64,000 nt of DNA, taken from assembly GCA_964649825.1 (NCBI GenBank), contig CAZYQW010000069.1:1-64000 (forward strand), read 5' to 3'. Source of the stretch: CAZYQW01 sp964649825 (lineage in GTDB: Bacteria; Planctomycetota; B15-G4; JADJEK01). Shown piece by piece: positions 36,671-46,914 of the stretch; position 1 is the stretch's first letter; each line of letters opens with the position of its first letter. A program made the translations under genes and the position numbers. The notes under the pieces are model-generated. The model saw nothing but the letters and a program-made list of their open reading frames with translations, did no database searches and had not been told where the DNA came from.

Positions 36671-37666
36671 TCAGTCATCGCCTTGCCCGGCAGCCGCTCC
36701 GAATCCCGGCGGCAGAGCGAGCTTCCATGAGACTCGAACGTCCGGTCGGGCGTGAACGAGCGACGTGACGCCGTCCCCCGTGACGCCGCTGCGCCAGAGA
36801 TGAACGGACTCGAGGTTCGCGAGGCCGGCGATCGGCGCCACCGCGGCGTCCGTCACTCCGGTGCCGAAGAGGTTGAGGTGGCGCAGCTCGGGAAGGTGCG
36901 CGAGCGCTTCGACGCCGGCGTCGCCGACTCCGGTCTCGTGCAGATCGAGACGGACGAGCCGACGCATCTTCGCCACGGTCGCCAGCGCCGCGTCCGTGAC
37001 CTCGGTGCGTCCGAGGTCGAGAATCGCGATGTGTTCCGCGACCTGACCGAGCGTCCGGCAGTCGGCATCCGTGAACTCGACCCGCCCGCTCACGCGGAGG
37101 AGCGGGCTGTCCGGAAAGACCGGCTCGACGCGCACCGGCAGCTCGTCGAGCACGCGCCGGGCCGCGTCTTGGAGCGGTTCGATGCCCTCGCCGAGGTGCC
37201 GCAGGGTCGCGACGCGAGACGGCTCCGTTCGATCGGAAGGGCCCGGGGTCTCCGCGGCCGCCGGACCGGGCGTGCCGACCCAGTCGCCGAAGTCCGCCCC
37301 CGCGTCGATCCAGTCGCGCAGCAACGCCGTCTCGGCGGCCGAAAGGGGGTCGGCCTTCTTCGGCATGCGGTCCGGATCGTCCGCATCGAGCACGGTCAAC
37401 GCGTACACACGGCTCCCGGCCGCGCTCCCCGGCACGATGATGGGCTCGTCGTCGGCTCCCGCTTCGATCCATGCCCGACCGTCCAGCCGGACCCCGCCCT
37501 TCGGCTTCCGGGTCCGTCCGGTCTCGTCCTGGTACGACGCGCGATGACACTCGAAGCACGACCGCGCGAGGATGGGCAGGATCTCGGTCCTGAAGTCCGG
37601 TACGGCGCCGCCGACCCTCGGGAACCCGGCGACCACCACCATGACGAGCGCGACGATGCGACCCAC
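36671..37666 (-). CDS. Planctomycete cytochrome c (PSCyt1) plus leucine-rich repeats
   Basis: About 331 residues. A signal peptide (VGRIVALVMVVVAGFPRVGG) precedes a PSCyt1 domain: FRTEILPILARSCFECHRA with the haem motif C-F-E-C-H, PKGGVRLDGRAWIEAG and a later MPKKADPLSAAETALLRDWI, which supplies the distal ligand Met. From about residue 175 there are five or so leucine-rich repeats (LVRLDLHETGVGDAGVEAL, LRHLNLFGTGVTDAAVAPI). PSCyt1 proteins are exported haem proteins of unknown electron partner. GTG 37666 lies 14 bases after the DUF1501 stop, last gene of this three-gene operon. Start is less certain than the domains. Confidence 0.85.
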   Translation of the reverse strand: MGRIVALVMVVVAGFPRVGGAVPDFRTEILPILARSCFECHRASYQDETGRTRKPKGGVRLDGRAWIEAGADDEPIIVPGSAAGSRVYALTVLDADDPDRMPKKADPLSAAETALLRDWIDAGADFGDWVGTPGPAAAETPGPSDRTEPSRVATLRHLGEGIEPLQDAARRVLDELPVRVEPVFPDSPLLRVSGRVEFTDADCRTLGQVAEHIAILDLGRTEVTDAALATVAKMRRLVRLDLHETGVGDAGVEALAHLPELRHLNLFGTGVTDAAVAPIAGLANLESVHLWRSGVTGDGVTSLVHARPDVRVSWKLALPPGFGAAAGQGDD

Positions 37667-37680
37667 GCGAAGCCCCCCGG

Positions 37681-38979
37681 TCAGAAGAGATCCGTCACGG
37701 GCGTTCCCCGGTCCGCGACCGTGAACGGCCGTCCGGACGGCGAGAACAACTCGTGATCGTTCGGCAGTCCGAGGGCGTATGCGATCGTCGCGTTGAAGTC
37801 CTTCACGTCGACCTCGCCGTGCGCGATCTCCTCGCCCGTCTCGTTCGTCTCGCCGTACACCTGGCCGCCGCGCACGCCGCCGCCGGCCATCAGGCACGTG
37901 AACGCTTGCGGGTGGTGGTTGCGACCCAGGCGCTCGGCCACGATCCGTGGCGTGCGACCGAACTCGGTCGCGAGCACGACCAGCGTCTCGTCGAGCAGGC
38001 CGCGGGCGTCCAGGTCAGCGAGCAACGTCGACACCGTTTGGTCGAGCGGCGGACAGAGCTCCTCCATCGCCTCGAAGTTCTGGTTGTGCGTGTCCCACCC
38101 CTCGCTCACGACCTCGACGAACCTCACGCCGTGCTCGACCAGACGACGCGCGAGCAAGCATCCCTGTCCGAACGTGCCGTCGCCGTACGCGTCGCGCAAC
38201 CGATCGTCTTCCTGCTCCAGATCGAACGCCGCCAGGTCGCGGGAACCCATGAGGCGCGCCGCCTGGTCGTACATTTCGGAGTAGGCGCGAACCGACCGGC
38301 TTCCGTGGCGCCCGCCGAACTCCCGGTTCATCTCGGCGAGCCGCTCGAGGCGCCGCGCGAAACGGGCGTCATCGACCGACGCGGGACGCTCGGAGTCCTC
38401 GAGGCCGACCGTGGGATCGCCGATCGGCAGCGGGACGTAGCTCGACTCGAAGAACCCGGCCGAGGCCGTGTACGGTCCCGCCCCGATCGCCACGTGCCCG
38501 GGAAGCTGCGGATTCAACGCGCCGCGCATTCGATTCAGCCACGCACCCAGGCTCGGATGGCGGATCGTGCCACGCAGCTCGTAGCTCGTGTGCATGTAGT
38601 AACGACCCTGCGCGTGCGCTCCCTGGGTCGTTCGCAGCGACCGGATCAGCGCCACCTTGTCCATCTGTTGCGCGAGCCTCGGAAAGTGCGCGGCGACGCG
38701 GATGCCGTCGACGTTGGTTCCGATGACTTCGGTCGGCCCCTGCGTCTCCTGGCCCGGCTTCGGATCGAAGGTGTCGAGCTGCGACATTCCCCCGCTCATG
38801 TAGAGGTAGATCACCTGTCTCGCGGTCGCCGGCCGGAGAGGAACCTGATCCATGTCCGACGCCGCCGCCCGGGCGAGGATCGGCGCCGCCGTCACGCCGA
38901 GCAGCGAAGCCGCGGCCCCGCGCAGGAAATCGCGCCGAGTCAAGTCGTCCTCGCGGTTGAATCGCGTCCGGATTCGCAT
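37681..38979 (-). CDS. DUF1501 Tat-exported sulfatase-like protein
   Basis: 432 residues. Twin-arginine signal LTRRDFLRGAAASLLGVTAA, then the DUF1501 core: VIYLYMSGGMSQLDTFDPKP, a G-x-x-x-x-x-Y-x-x-T-S-Y-E-L segment, FVEVVSEGWDTHNQNF and VVLATEFGRTPRI. DUF1501 belongs to the alkaline phosphatase/sulfatase-like superfamily; the metal-site Asp and His pairs (D-T-F-D, W-D-T-H, E-F-G-R) appear present, but activity is unproven. In planctomycetes it nearly always follows a DUF1549/DUF1553 gene, as here (22 bases apart). Exported folded, probably through the TatA of this window plus a TatC elsewhere. Confidence 0.93.
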   Translation of the reverse strand: MRIRTRFNREDDLTRRDFLRGAAASLLGVTAAPILARAAASDMDQVPLRPATARQVIYLYMSGGMSQLDTFDPKPGQETQGPTEVIGTNVDGIRVAAHFPRLAQQMDKVALIRSLRTTQGAHAQGRYYMHTSYELRGTIRHPSLGAWLNRMRGALNPQLPGHVAIGAGPYTASAGFFESSYVPLPIGDPTVGLEDSERPASVDDARFARRLERLAEMNREFGGRHGSRSVRAYSEMYDQAARLMGSRDLAAFDLEQEDDRLRDAYGDGTFGQGCLLARRLVEHGVRFVEVVSEGWDTHNQNFEAMEELCPPLDQTVSTLLADLDARGLLDETLVVLATEFGRTPRIVAERLGRNHHPQAFTCLMAGGGVRGGQVYGETNETGEEIAHGEVDVKDFNATIAYALGLPNDHELFSPSGRPFTVADRGTPVTDLF

Positions 38980-39001
38980 GGGGCCTCCTTCGCCCGAACG
39001 A

Positions 39002-41080
39002 TCAGCGCACGAACAAGAACTCGTGGGAGTTCATGAGGGTCCAGATCAAGTCGGCGGCCGCCACGTCGCGGTCCGAATCGAGATCGTCGCGCCAGAGACG
39101 CTGCTCGTCATCGGTCGGTTCACGCCCGAGGACACGAACGAACGCGCGCCGCACCGCCTCCTCCGATGAGCCGGCCTGCTCCACGTCGACCAGCAGCGCC
39201 GCGTCGCTCTTCCGCAGCAGCTTTCCATCGACGAGCCCGTTCAGAAGGCTCAAGACCTGCGGGACGTTCGCCGCCGCGTCACCCGCCTCGATCGTCTCGC
39301 GGTCCGACTGGCCGAACTTCCATAAGAAGTGGTCGGGTGGCGCGGGGGAGGGGAGGTCGGACGCGCGCCGCAGGATCCGCGGGGTTCGCGCGGTCGCGGA
39401 ATCGGAGTCGACGCCGAGTTCGACGAGGGCGGCGACGAGGGACCGTTCCTGATCCGTTCGACCGCGCTGGCGGGCGTGATCGAGTCGCTTGAGCAGCGAA
39501 CGGACCCGGCGTTGTTGGAGGCGGTTCTCGCGGCGCCGCTCCTGCTGCATGGCACGGTACTCGTCGGGATCGGTGTAACGCAGACCGCGCTCGGCGATCA
39601 CGTCGAGCAACGCGGCCGCATCGAGGCCCACGAGCTCGTCGAACGCCTGATAGACCGACTCCGCCGGCGGAGACAGCGGCGGCGAAAGAGTGCGGTCGAC
39701 GTCATCGATCACGAGCGTCATGACCGAGTCCCAGATCTGCTCGGCGCTCATTCGGCGAAGGCGAGGGCCGGCGATCGGATCGTCGGCGTCCGCGTCGGTG
39801 TGTTCCGCGGCCGACTCGCGCTGATACGTCCGGGTCGAACAGACGACGCCGAGGAAACGGCGCAGGTCGTAACCGACATCGATCATGAGCCGCTCGAGTT
39901 CGGCGAGGAGCTCGGGATTCGACGCGGCGGTGTCGTCCTTCCAATCGTCGACCGGCTCGACCAGGCCGCGCCCCATGACGAGCCTCCACATCCGGTTCGC
40001 GATCACCTTCGTGAAGCGCGGGTTGTCCGGAGACGTCATCCAGTCCGCCAGGCGCGCCCGCGACCCAATCTCTTCGGGCGCGTCCCGGCGTGCCCTCCGG
40101 CTCGGACGTTTCCCCGCCTTCTCCTTGGTTGCGCCGGCGGACGTCGCCTCCGCGGCCCGGATCGTCGCTTCCGGCAGTTCCACCTCCGGTCCGAACAGCG
40201 CGTGGGCGGCGACCCGATCGCCGGGCGCGGCGTCGTCGTACTTGTAGTCGTCCGGCAGGCGGGCGATCGCGGTCCCCGATCCGGCGATCCCGGATCGGGC
40301 GGGGCGAACGACGCGTCGAACGATCCGGGTCGCATCCCGCCCGAAACGATCCCGTGCCGCGCGCAAAAACTCCGCGGCCTCACGTTTCGACCGTACCATT
40401 CGAGGATCTTGGTGCTCGTACTCGATCCCGCCGGTGAACGCGACCAACTCGAAGAACTGCTTCTGCGTCCACGAGTCGAACGGATGGTCGTGGCATTGCG
40501 CGCACTCGATACGCGTGCCGAGGAAAACGCGAGCGGTGTTCGCCATGTTGTCTTCCGGCATGCCGCGGTCGCGCAGGTAGTAGCCCGTCGCGCCGTTTCC
40601 CCGCTCGTGGGCAGGACCCGACGCGGTGAGAAGCTCGCGGACGAACACGTCGTACGGCTTCCGCTCCGCGATCGACTGCTTGATGAAGTGGAGGTACGGC
40701 TCGCCGGACGTGTACTTCGCGAGCTTCGATTTCGCTCGCAGGAGGTCCGCGTACCAATGGAAGATCCGACTCTCGTGACCCGGCGAGTCGAGCAGGCGAG
40801 CGACGAGCGTCCCCCGCTTCGCCGGATCGGCCGACGCAACGAACGCTTCGGCTTCGCCGCGCGATGGCACCCGCCCGACCACGTCGAGGTAGACCCGCCG
40901 CACGAACGTCCAGTCATCGGCGAGCGGGGGCGGCGACCGCCCCTCGCGCGCGAGAGCCGTCTCGACGATGGTGTCGATCCGTTCGCTCGCTTCGGCGCGG
41001 CTCGTCCGGGCTTCCGGCGGTGCCCCGTCGCTCCAAACGAGAAGCAGGGACAGCGCGAGCGACATGAAGGTCGATGTCAC
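39002..41080 (-). CDS. DUF1549/DUF1553 (PSCyt2/PSD1) exported protein
   Basis: 692 residues. Signal peptide (MSLALSLLLVWSDG). DUF1549 spans about residues 30-235: WTFVRRVYLDVVGRVPSRGE, and IECAQCHDHPFDSWTQ with a C-x-x-C-H haem-like motif. DUF1553 spans about 330-640: RARLADWMTSPDNPRFTKVI, ANRMWRLVMGRGLVEPVDDW and MSAEQIWDSVMTLV. This pair is a lineage marker for Planctomycetes and Verrucomicrobia and is thought to take part in degradation of complex organic matter, though no reaction is proven. The start is GTG 41080 with GGAGG 5 bases upstream; ATG 41065 is possible. A 12-codon leader ORF overlaps the start. Confidence 0.92.
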   Translation of the reverse strand: MTSTFMSLALSLLLVWSDGAPPEARTSRAEASERIDTIVETALAREGRSPPPLADDWTFVRRVYLDVVGRVPSRGEAEAFVASADPAKRGTLVARLLDSPGHESRIFHWYADLLRAKSKLAKYTSGEPYLHFIKQSIAERKPYDVFVRELLTASGPAHERGNGATGYYLRDRGMPEDNMANTARVFLGTRIECAQCHDHPFDSWTQKQFFELVAFTGGIEYEHQDPRMVRSKREAAEFLRAARDRFGRDATRIVRRVVRPARSGIAGSGTAIARLPDDYKYDDAAPGDRVAAHALFGPEVELPEATIRAAEATSAGATKEKAGKRPSRRARRDAPEEIGSRARLADWMTSPDNPRFTKVIANRMWRLVMGRGLVEPVDDWKDDTAASNPELLAELERLMIDVGYDLRRFLGVVCSTRTYQRESAAEHTDADADDPIAGPRLRRMSAEQIWDSVMTLVIDDVDRTLSPPLSPPAESVYQAFDELVGLDAAALLDVIAERGLRYTDPDEYRAMQQERRRENRLQQRRVRSLLKRLDHARQRGRTDQERSLVAALVELGVDSDSATARTPRILRRASDLPSPAPPDHFLWKFGQSDRETIEAGDAAANVPQVLSLLNGLVDGKLLRKSDAALLVDVEQAGSSEEAVRRAFVRVLGREPTDDEQRLWRDDLDSDRDVAAADLIWTLMNSHEFLFVR

Positions 41081-41115
41081 GGGCTCCTCCGGGCTCTCCG
41101 GGTCGGATTCGTCAT
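41077..41115 (-). CDS. Possible 12-residue leader peptide upstream of the DUF1549 gene
   Basis: ATG at 41115 has GAGGAGG about 6 bases upstream and encodes MTNPTRRARRSP. Its TGA overlaps the GTG of the DUF1549 gene (GTGA). The strong ribosome site and the overlap suggest translational coupling or control; it could equally be chance. The remaining 41116-41351 shows nothing convincing. Confidence 0.35.
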   Translation of the reverse strand: MTNPTRRARRSP

Positions 41116-41351
41116 CGTTCGCCTCCTCGGGGCTCGATCGCAGAAAAGCATACCCGCGGAACGGTGGTTCGACGCACCGCGGCTCGCGGCCGCGCCGCTG
41201 TCGCGCCGCCGCCGCGCCAAGGAATGCCGCACGGATTCCTTTCGATCGGCTGCAAACCGCCCCATCCGGCGGAAGAGTCGCTGAAAAACGCCCCGAGACC
41301 GGGTCTCCTCGCCGCGAAGCCTGGTGGTCGCGCCCGCCGCGGCCGAGCGAT

Positions 41352-42770
41352 TCAGACCCGCGAGACCTTCAGGGTGTTCGGCGCTCCGTGCGCCGCCGTG
41401 TACCCCCCGACCAGCACCGCGACGTCCCGCTTCTTGAGCCGACCGCATCGCACGAGCACGTCCAGCCCGGCCGCGAACATCTCATCCTGGGTGCGCGCCT
41501 TCGGGAGCCGCTTCGCATAGACGCCGCGGAAGAACGCGAGCCGGCGCCCGACCGCCTCGTCGGACGTGAACGCGAAGACGGGGCGGGGAGGACGTTCCGC
41601 CGAGAGCAGGATCGCGGCTCGCCCGTTCTCCGTGAACGGGACGAACGCCCGCGCCGACGCCTTCTCGGCGAGCCGCACCGCAGCGTGGGCCAGGGCGGGC
41701 ACGAAGTCATCGTCCTTGTCGCTGGTGGGGAGCGGCGGCACGACCACGATGTCGGAGCTCCGCTCCACCGTCCTCGCGATCCGGGCCATCGCGGCGACCG
41801 CGAGATCCGGATACGCGCCGACCGCGGTCTCGCCGGACAGCATCACGACGTCGCTGCCGTCGAGCACGGCGTTTGCCACGTCCGAGACCTCGGCCCGGGT
41901 CGGCGTGGGCCTCTCGATCATCGATTCGAGCATCTGCGTCGCGGTGATCACGAACGTGTCCGCCTCGATCGCGCTGCGGATGATCCCCTTCTGGAGGAGC
42001 GGGACCATCTCGATCGGGCACTCGACGCCGAGGTCGCCGCGGGCGACGATCACGCCGTCCGACGCGGCCAGGATGGCGTCGAGGTTCTCGAGCGCCGCGG
42101 TTCGCTCGATCTTCGCGACGACCAACGCGTCGCTTCCGGCCGCCCGCAGGATCCGCCGGGCTCGATGGATGTCCTCTCCGTCGCGGACGAACGAGAGCGC
42201 GACGGCGTCGACGCCGATCTCCGCTCCGACGCGCAGGTGGCGCCGATCGCGCGCGGTGAGGGCCGGCACGGAAAGCGTCGAGTCCGGCGCGTTCAACCCC
42301 GCGCCCTCGTGGACGGAACCTCCGCGACGGACCTCGGTGACGACGCTGTCGCCCCGTCTCGACCGCACGATGAGTTCGATCGTGCCATCCTTCAGGAGGA
42401 TTCGGTCGCCGCGATCGACGTCGTCCTTGAGGCCCGCGTACGTGACCGGAAGCACGCGCGCGCCACGAGGACGACGCGCGACGTTGGTCGTTCGGAGGTG
42501 GACGCGGTCGCCGGCCTGCAGGTCGGCGGTTCCCGCTTCGAAGCGCCCGATGCGGATGCGCGGCCCCTGCAGGTCCTGCATCAGCGCGATCGGCCGGTCG
42601 GCCCGCGACGCCGCCTCGCGTACGTGTCTGGCCAGGAGCGCGTGCGTCGCCGCGTCCCCGTGCGAGAAGTTCAACCTCGCGACGTCCATCCCCGCCGCGA
42701 TCAGGCGCTCGATCGCCTCCGGAGTCGAAGTCGCGGGGCCGAGCGTCGCACAGATCTTCGTCAGCCGCAT
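41352..42770 (-). CDS. pyk: Pyruvate kinase
   Basis: 472 residues. (beta/alpha)8 barrel from TKICATLGPATSTPEAIERL with ARLNFSHGD. The B domain follows, then LSVPALTARDRRHLRVG, the active-site VVAKIERTAALENLDAI and ARGDLGVECPIEMVPLLQK, and VITATQMLESMIERPTPTRA (shortened matches). The C-terminal regulatory domain has AFTSDEAVGRRLAFFRGV. It converts phosphoenolpyruvate and ADP to pyruvate and ATP at the end of glycolysis. It follows icd by 10 bases in the same direction, so the two are probably cotranscribed. Confidence 0.97.
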   Translation of the reverse strand: MRLTKICATLGPATSTPEAIERLIAAGMDVARLNFSHGDAATHALLARHVREAASRADRPIALMQDLQGPRIRIGRFEAGTADLQAGDRVHLRTTNVARRPRGARVLPVTYAGLKDDVDRGDRILLKDGTIELIVRSRRGDSVVTEVRRGGSVHEGAGLNAPDSTLSVPALTARDRRHLRVGAEIGVDAVALSFVRDGEDIHRARRILRAAGSDALVVAKIERTAALENLDAILAASDGVIVARGDLGVECPIEMVPLLQKGIIRSAIEADTFVITATQMLESMIERPTPTRAEVSDVANAVLDGSDVVMLSGETAVGAYPDLAVAAMARIARTVERSSDIVVVPPLPTSDKDDDFVPALAHAAVRLAEKASARAFVPFTENGRAAILLSAERPPRPVFAFTSDEAVGRRLAFFRGVYAKRLPKARTQDEMFAAGLDVLVRCGRLKKRDVAVLVGGYTAAHGAPNTLKVSRV

Positions 42771-42780
42771 TTCCGTCCCC

Positions 42781-43881
42781 TTACGCCCGCCGATGGTCTT
42801 GGATCCTCGCGATGATCGCGTCGCCCATGGCGCGCGTGCCGACCGCGGTGGGGTCCTTCGGGTCTTCCTTGAGATCGGCCGTCAACGATCGTCCTTCGGC
42901 GAGCACCGAGGCCACCGCGGACTCGACCCACATCGCCGCTTCGCGTTCGCCGAGGTGGCGGAGCATCAACATGGCGGAGAGGATCAGCCCGGTCGGATTC
43001 GCTCGGTCGAGCCCCGCGATGTCCGGTGCGGAGCCGTGGGTCGCCTCGAACACCGCCGCGTGCTCGCCGAGGTTCGCGCCCGGCGCCAGCCCGAGGCCGC
43101 CGATCATGCCGGCTGCGAGGTCGGAGAGGATGTCGCCGTACAGGTTCGGCAGCACGAGCACGTCGTACTGGGCCGGGTACTGGACGAGCTGCATGCACAT
43201 GTTGTCGACGATGCGATGCGAGAACTCGATGTCGAGGTACTCTTTCGCGACGTCGTGAGCGACCTCGAGAAAAAGCCCGTCCGAGAACTTCATGATGTTC
43301 GCCTTGTGGACCGCGGTCACCTTGCGGCGCTTGTTGCGGCGCGCGTACTCGAAGGCGAACCTCACGATGCGGCGCGTGCCGCCGACCGAGATCGGCTTGA
43401 TGGAGATGCCGCTCTCCGCCACGATCCGCGACGCCGGACGCTTCGCGTGGATCCAGTCGATCAGCTCGGTCACCTCGCCGGTCCCGCGCTCGAACTCGAT
43501 CCCCGCGTAGAGGTCCTCGGTGTTCTCGCGCACGATCACGAGATCGATGTCCTTGAACGGCGTCCGCACGCCCTTGTACGTCTTGCACGGCCGGACGCAC
43601 GCGAACAGCTCGAGCTCCTGCCGCAACGCCACGTTCACCGATCGGAATCCTTTTCCGACCGGAGTGGTGATCGGGGCCTTCAGCGCGACCTTCGTGTCGC
43701 GGATCTTGTCGAGCACCTCGCGCGGCATCGGTTCGCCGTGCTTCTCCACCGCCGCCTCGCCGGCGTCGACCTCGTCCCAATCGATCGCGACCCCCGTCGC
43801 ATCGATGACTCGTCGCGTCACCTCCGCGATCTCGGGACCGATTCCATCCCCTCGGATCAGTACGACTCGATGATGCATCAC
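42781..43881 (-). CDS. NAD-dependent isocitrate dehydrogenase (isocitrate/isopropylmalate family)
   Basis: 366 residues. Family features: VLIRGDGIGPEIAEVTRRVI; substrate loop TPVGKGFRSVNVALRQELEL followed by VRPCKTYKG; RENTEDLYAGIEF; the metal site NMCMQLVQYPAQYDVLVLPN (Asp); YGDILSDLAAG; and cofactor loop EATHGSAPDIAG. The R-S-x-N-x-x-L-R stretch with VRPCK resembles NAD-linked isocitrate dehydrogenases of the eukaryotic/alpha type more than isopropylmalate dehydrogenase, and no leucine genes are adjacent. The TCA-cycle role (isocitrate to 2-oxoglutarate) therefore fits best, with sucCD also present in the window. Isopropylmalate or homoisocitrate remains an alternative. Confidence 0.85.
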   Translation of the reverse strand: MMHHRVVLIRGDGIGPEIAEVTRRVIDATGVAIDWDEVDAGEAAVEKHGEPMPREVLDKIRDTKVALKAPITTPVGKGFRSVNVALRQELELFACVRPCKTYKGVRTPFKDIDLVIVRENTEDLYAGIEFERGTGEVTELIDWIHAKRPASRIVAESGISIKPISVGGTRRIVRFAFEYARRNKRRKVTAVHKANIMKFSDGLFLEVAHDVAKEYLDIEFSHRIVDNMCMQLVQYPAQYDVLVLPNLYGDILSDLAAGMIGGLGLAPGANLGEHAAVFEATHGSAPDIAGLDRANPTGLILSAMLMLRHLGEREAAMWVESAVASVLAEGRSLTADLKEDPKDPTAVGTRAMGDAIIARIQDHRRA

Positions 43882-43965
43882 ACTCTCTCTGGCGACGTGC
43901 GGAAGCGAAGCAGTCTACGCGGAGCGAGCCCCGGACGACGCTCGCGAGTTCGGGAGAGACGCGCA

Positions 43966-43995
43966 CGGGGCCCCGAAGCATCCTTCGGAGCCCCG
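43966..43995 (-). terminator. Strong hairpin between the secreted-protein gene and icd
   Basis: Thirteen-position stem with one mismatch (43966-43978 with 43983-43995, CGGGGC and CCGAAG parts) and a CATC loop, 29 bases past the stop at 44024. No T-run. Probably ends the pseudopilin/secreted-protein transcript. Confidence 0.5.
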
Positions 43996-44023
43996 CGCGA
44001 AGCGCGTCCACGACCGCGACGTC

Positions 44024-44656
44024 CTACATCACCTTCTCTTCCCGCTTCATGAACGTGATCGGCTCCCGATGCGCGTCGAACTCGTCCCCCTTGCGCTGAT
44101 AGTACATCCGCAGCTCGAGCGTCTCCTTCATGCTGTTCAAGCCGTCGCGCTTCACCGGGTCCGCGTATCCCTGGAAGCGGAACACGAAGCTGTCCGCCCG
44201 ATCGTCGTAGTCGCGCGTACCCGGCTTGAAGAACTGGAACACGGCGGCCGCTCGCACGGTCTCGCCCGGCGGCAACTCGTGCATCGCGAGCTGGACCGAG
44301 TCGAGGATGTCGTCGGCTTCGTCCCCTTCGGTGTCGTTGAACTTCTTCCGGAGGTGCACCATCGCGCGGGGGTAGAAGCCCTCGTTCACCTCGCCGTCGC
44401 CCACGTCGGTCTCCGCGATGACGTTCAGGTGGAGCGGGACCGCCTCGTCATGATGGTTCGTGATCGTGTAGACCACGTAGTAGTAGACCTGCGTGTCTCC
44501 ACGCGGCGGTCGAACCTCGATCCGACCGGCGTTGTTGACCTTCACGCCGTCGCGCGCGATGTCGAGCTTCCACCGCAGGGCGCTCTCGCCGAGGCTCTCG
44601 GCCGAGAAGGCGGCCGTGGTGCCGAGAAGGGCGAGAAGCAGGCTGGCGATGCGCAT
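44024..44656 (-). CDS. Secreted protein of unknown function
   Basis: 210 residues. Signal peptide MRIASLLLALLGTTAAFSAES. The mature part is a predicted beta-sandwich with QVYYYVVYTITNHHDEAVPL (a typical strand of fibronectin- or Ig-like folds), ADSFVFRFQGYADPVKRDG and a basic end FMKREEKVM. No catalytic motif seen and no family recognised. It follows a pseudopilin gene by 36 bases in the same direction, so export or function together with the pseudopilin is a reasonable guess. Confidence 0.65.
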   Translation of the reverse strand: MRIASLLLALLGTTAAFSAESLGESALRWKLDIARDGVKVNNAGRIEVRPPRGDTQVYYYVVYTITNHHDEAVPLHLNVIAETDVGDGEVNEGFYPRAMVHLRKKFNDTEGDEADDILDSVQLAMHELPPGETVRAAAVFQFFKPGTRDYDDRADSFVFRFQGYADPVKRDGLNSMKETLELRMYYQRKGDEFDAHREPITFMKREEKVM

Positions 44657-44692
44657 GAACAGACTCCTCCTGAGAGTGGTTCCGCAGTGGTC

Positions 44693-45337
44693 CTAGTCGA
44701 TGAGTAGCTTCTGAAGCGCCTCGAACGGCGAGTCCGGACCGACTTCGATCGACTCGACGCCCTCCGGAAGCTCGATGCCCCGGTCGCGGACATCGATGTC
44801 GATGTCGAACGACTGGACCGAGCCATCCGCGTAGACGTAGTTCGTGGCGTAGCGATGGTTCGCGCGCGGGCTGACGCCGTCGTGGTTGTCGTCCGCCACG
44901 ATCACCTCGGTATTCTCTTTGTTCTTGTTGACCGAGAAGTTCTGTGCATCACGGCCCGCGTACGACGTGGTGGTTGGATCGAGATCGTCCCAGTCCTCGT
45001 ACGCCGCACCCGGTTCCGGGTTGTCGAGCGTCGTGTTGATGTCGTCGGTGCCGGGACAGATGAAGATCTTCGTGTCCTTGCCCTCGACCATTCCATCGCG
45101 ATGCAGGATCAAGAAGAACTTGATCCCCGGCTCGCGCGGCCAGCGCCCCTTGTTGCGATCCTTGTAGATGAACAGGTTCTTCTGGATCTGGCTCAGGTTG
45201 CTGGCGCAGGCGGTGACGTGGAACTTGTCCTGCGCGTTGATGTACGTGGGGACGGCGAGAGCGAGAATCGCGGCGATGATCGTCACGACGACCAAGATCT
45301 CGATGAGGGAGAAGCCGCGGAGGTGGGTTCGATCCAT
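44693..45337 (-). CDS. Lone type IV pilin/pseudopilin-like protein
   Basis: 214 residues. Leader MDRTHLRG is cleaved before FSLIEILVVVTIIAAILALA, with the +5 Glu. The globular part contains two cysteines, TACASNLSQIQKNLFIYK and IFICPGTDDINTT, then a C-terminal stretch that includes HRYATNYVYADGSVQSFD. This layout (C near the helix end, N-Y-x-Y-x-D-G-S) matches the H-x-G/x-x-N-x-x-F-x-D-G-S-V-x pattern of planctomycete prepilin-like proteins of the DUF1559 kind, though shorter. It lies far from the gsp cluster at 13.9-21.8 kb but could use the same peptidase and machine. Confidence 0.85.
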   Translation of the reverse strand: MDRTHLRGFSLIEILVVVTIIAAILALAVPTYINAQDKFHVTACASNLSQIQKNLFIYKDRNKGRWPREPGIKFFLILHRDGMVEGKDTKIFICPGTDDINTTLDNPEPGAAYEDWDDLDPTTTSYAGRDAQNFSVNKNKENTEVIVADDNHDGVSPRANHRYATNYVYADGSVQSFDIDIDVRDRGIELPEGVESIEVGPDSPFEALQKLLID

Positions 45338-45694
45338 GGTCCGGTCTCGCTGCTGCGGTGGTTTCGGGCACGAACTCTACCGCCGTTCGCCCCCGATGGT
45401 AACGCCACCCACGATGGGTGCAACTCCCTACGCAATCAAAGGCTGGGGGGAACGTACGGGGCGGCCCGGAGAGACTTCGTGCCGGTTGCCGAGCGGGCCC
45501 CGGCACGAAGTCGCGGGGTTGGGCACGGCTAGCAGCCCGTGGTGAAAGTGCTTTCGAAGCGAGGCGAGGTCATCGCGACCGAGATCGAGGCGCAGGACCG
45601 CAGGCGTACTGGCTGTACTTCGAGGATCCTGCAACGAAGAGATCGGTCGCGAGGGCCCGCCGCAGCCGACATGACTTTCTTTCGCCACGGGCGG
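45338..45694. other. Gene-free region with two inverted repeats
   Basis: This 357-base gap lies downstream of metK and upstream of the pseudopilin gene, both on the minus strand. It holds a perfect 13-bp inverted repeat, GACTTCGTGCCGG (45473-45485) with its complement (45500-45512) and a 14-base loop. It also holds a small dyad, CACCCA-CGA-TGGGTG (45406-45420). Neither is followed by a T-run. No small gene is convincing; no SAM riboswitch is recognised here or upstream of metK. Confidence 0.5.
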
Positions 45695-46861
<1,167 letters not shown>

Positions 46862-46914
46862 GCAGGGGTCCTTCCATCCAAACTAGCGGTCAGGGGTTCG
46901 GCGCTCGAACCGCG

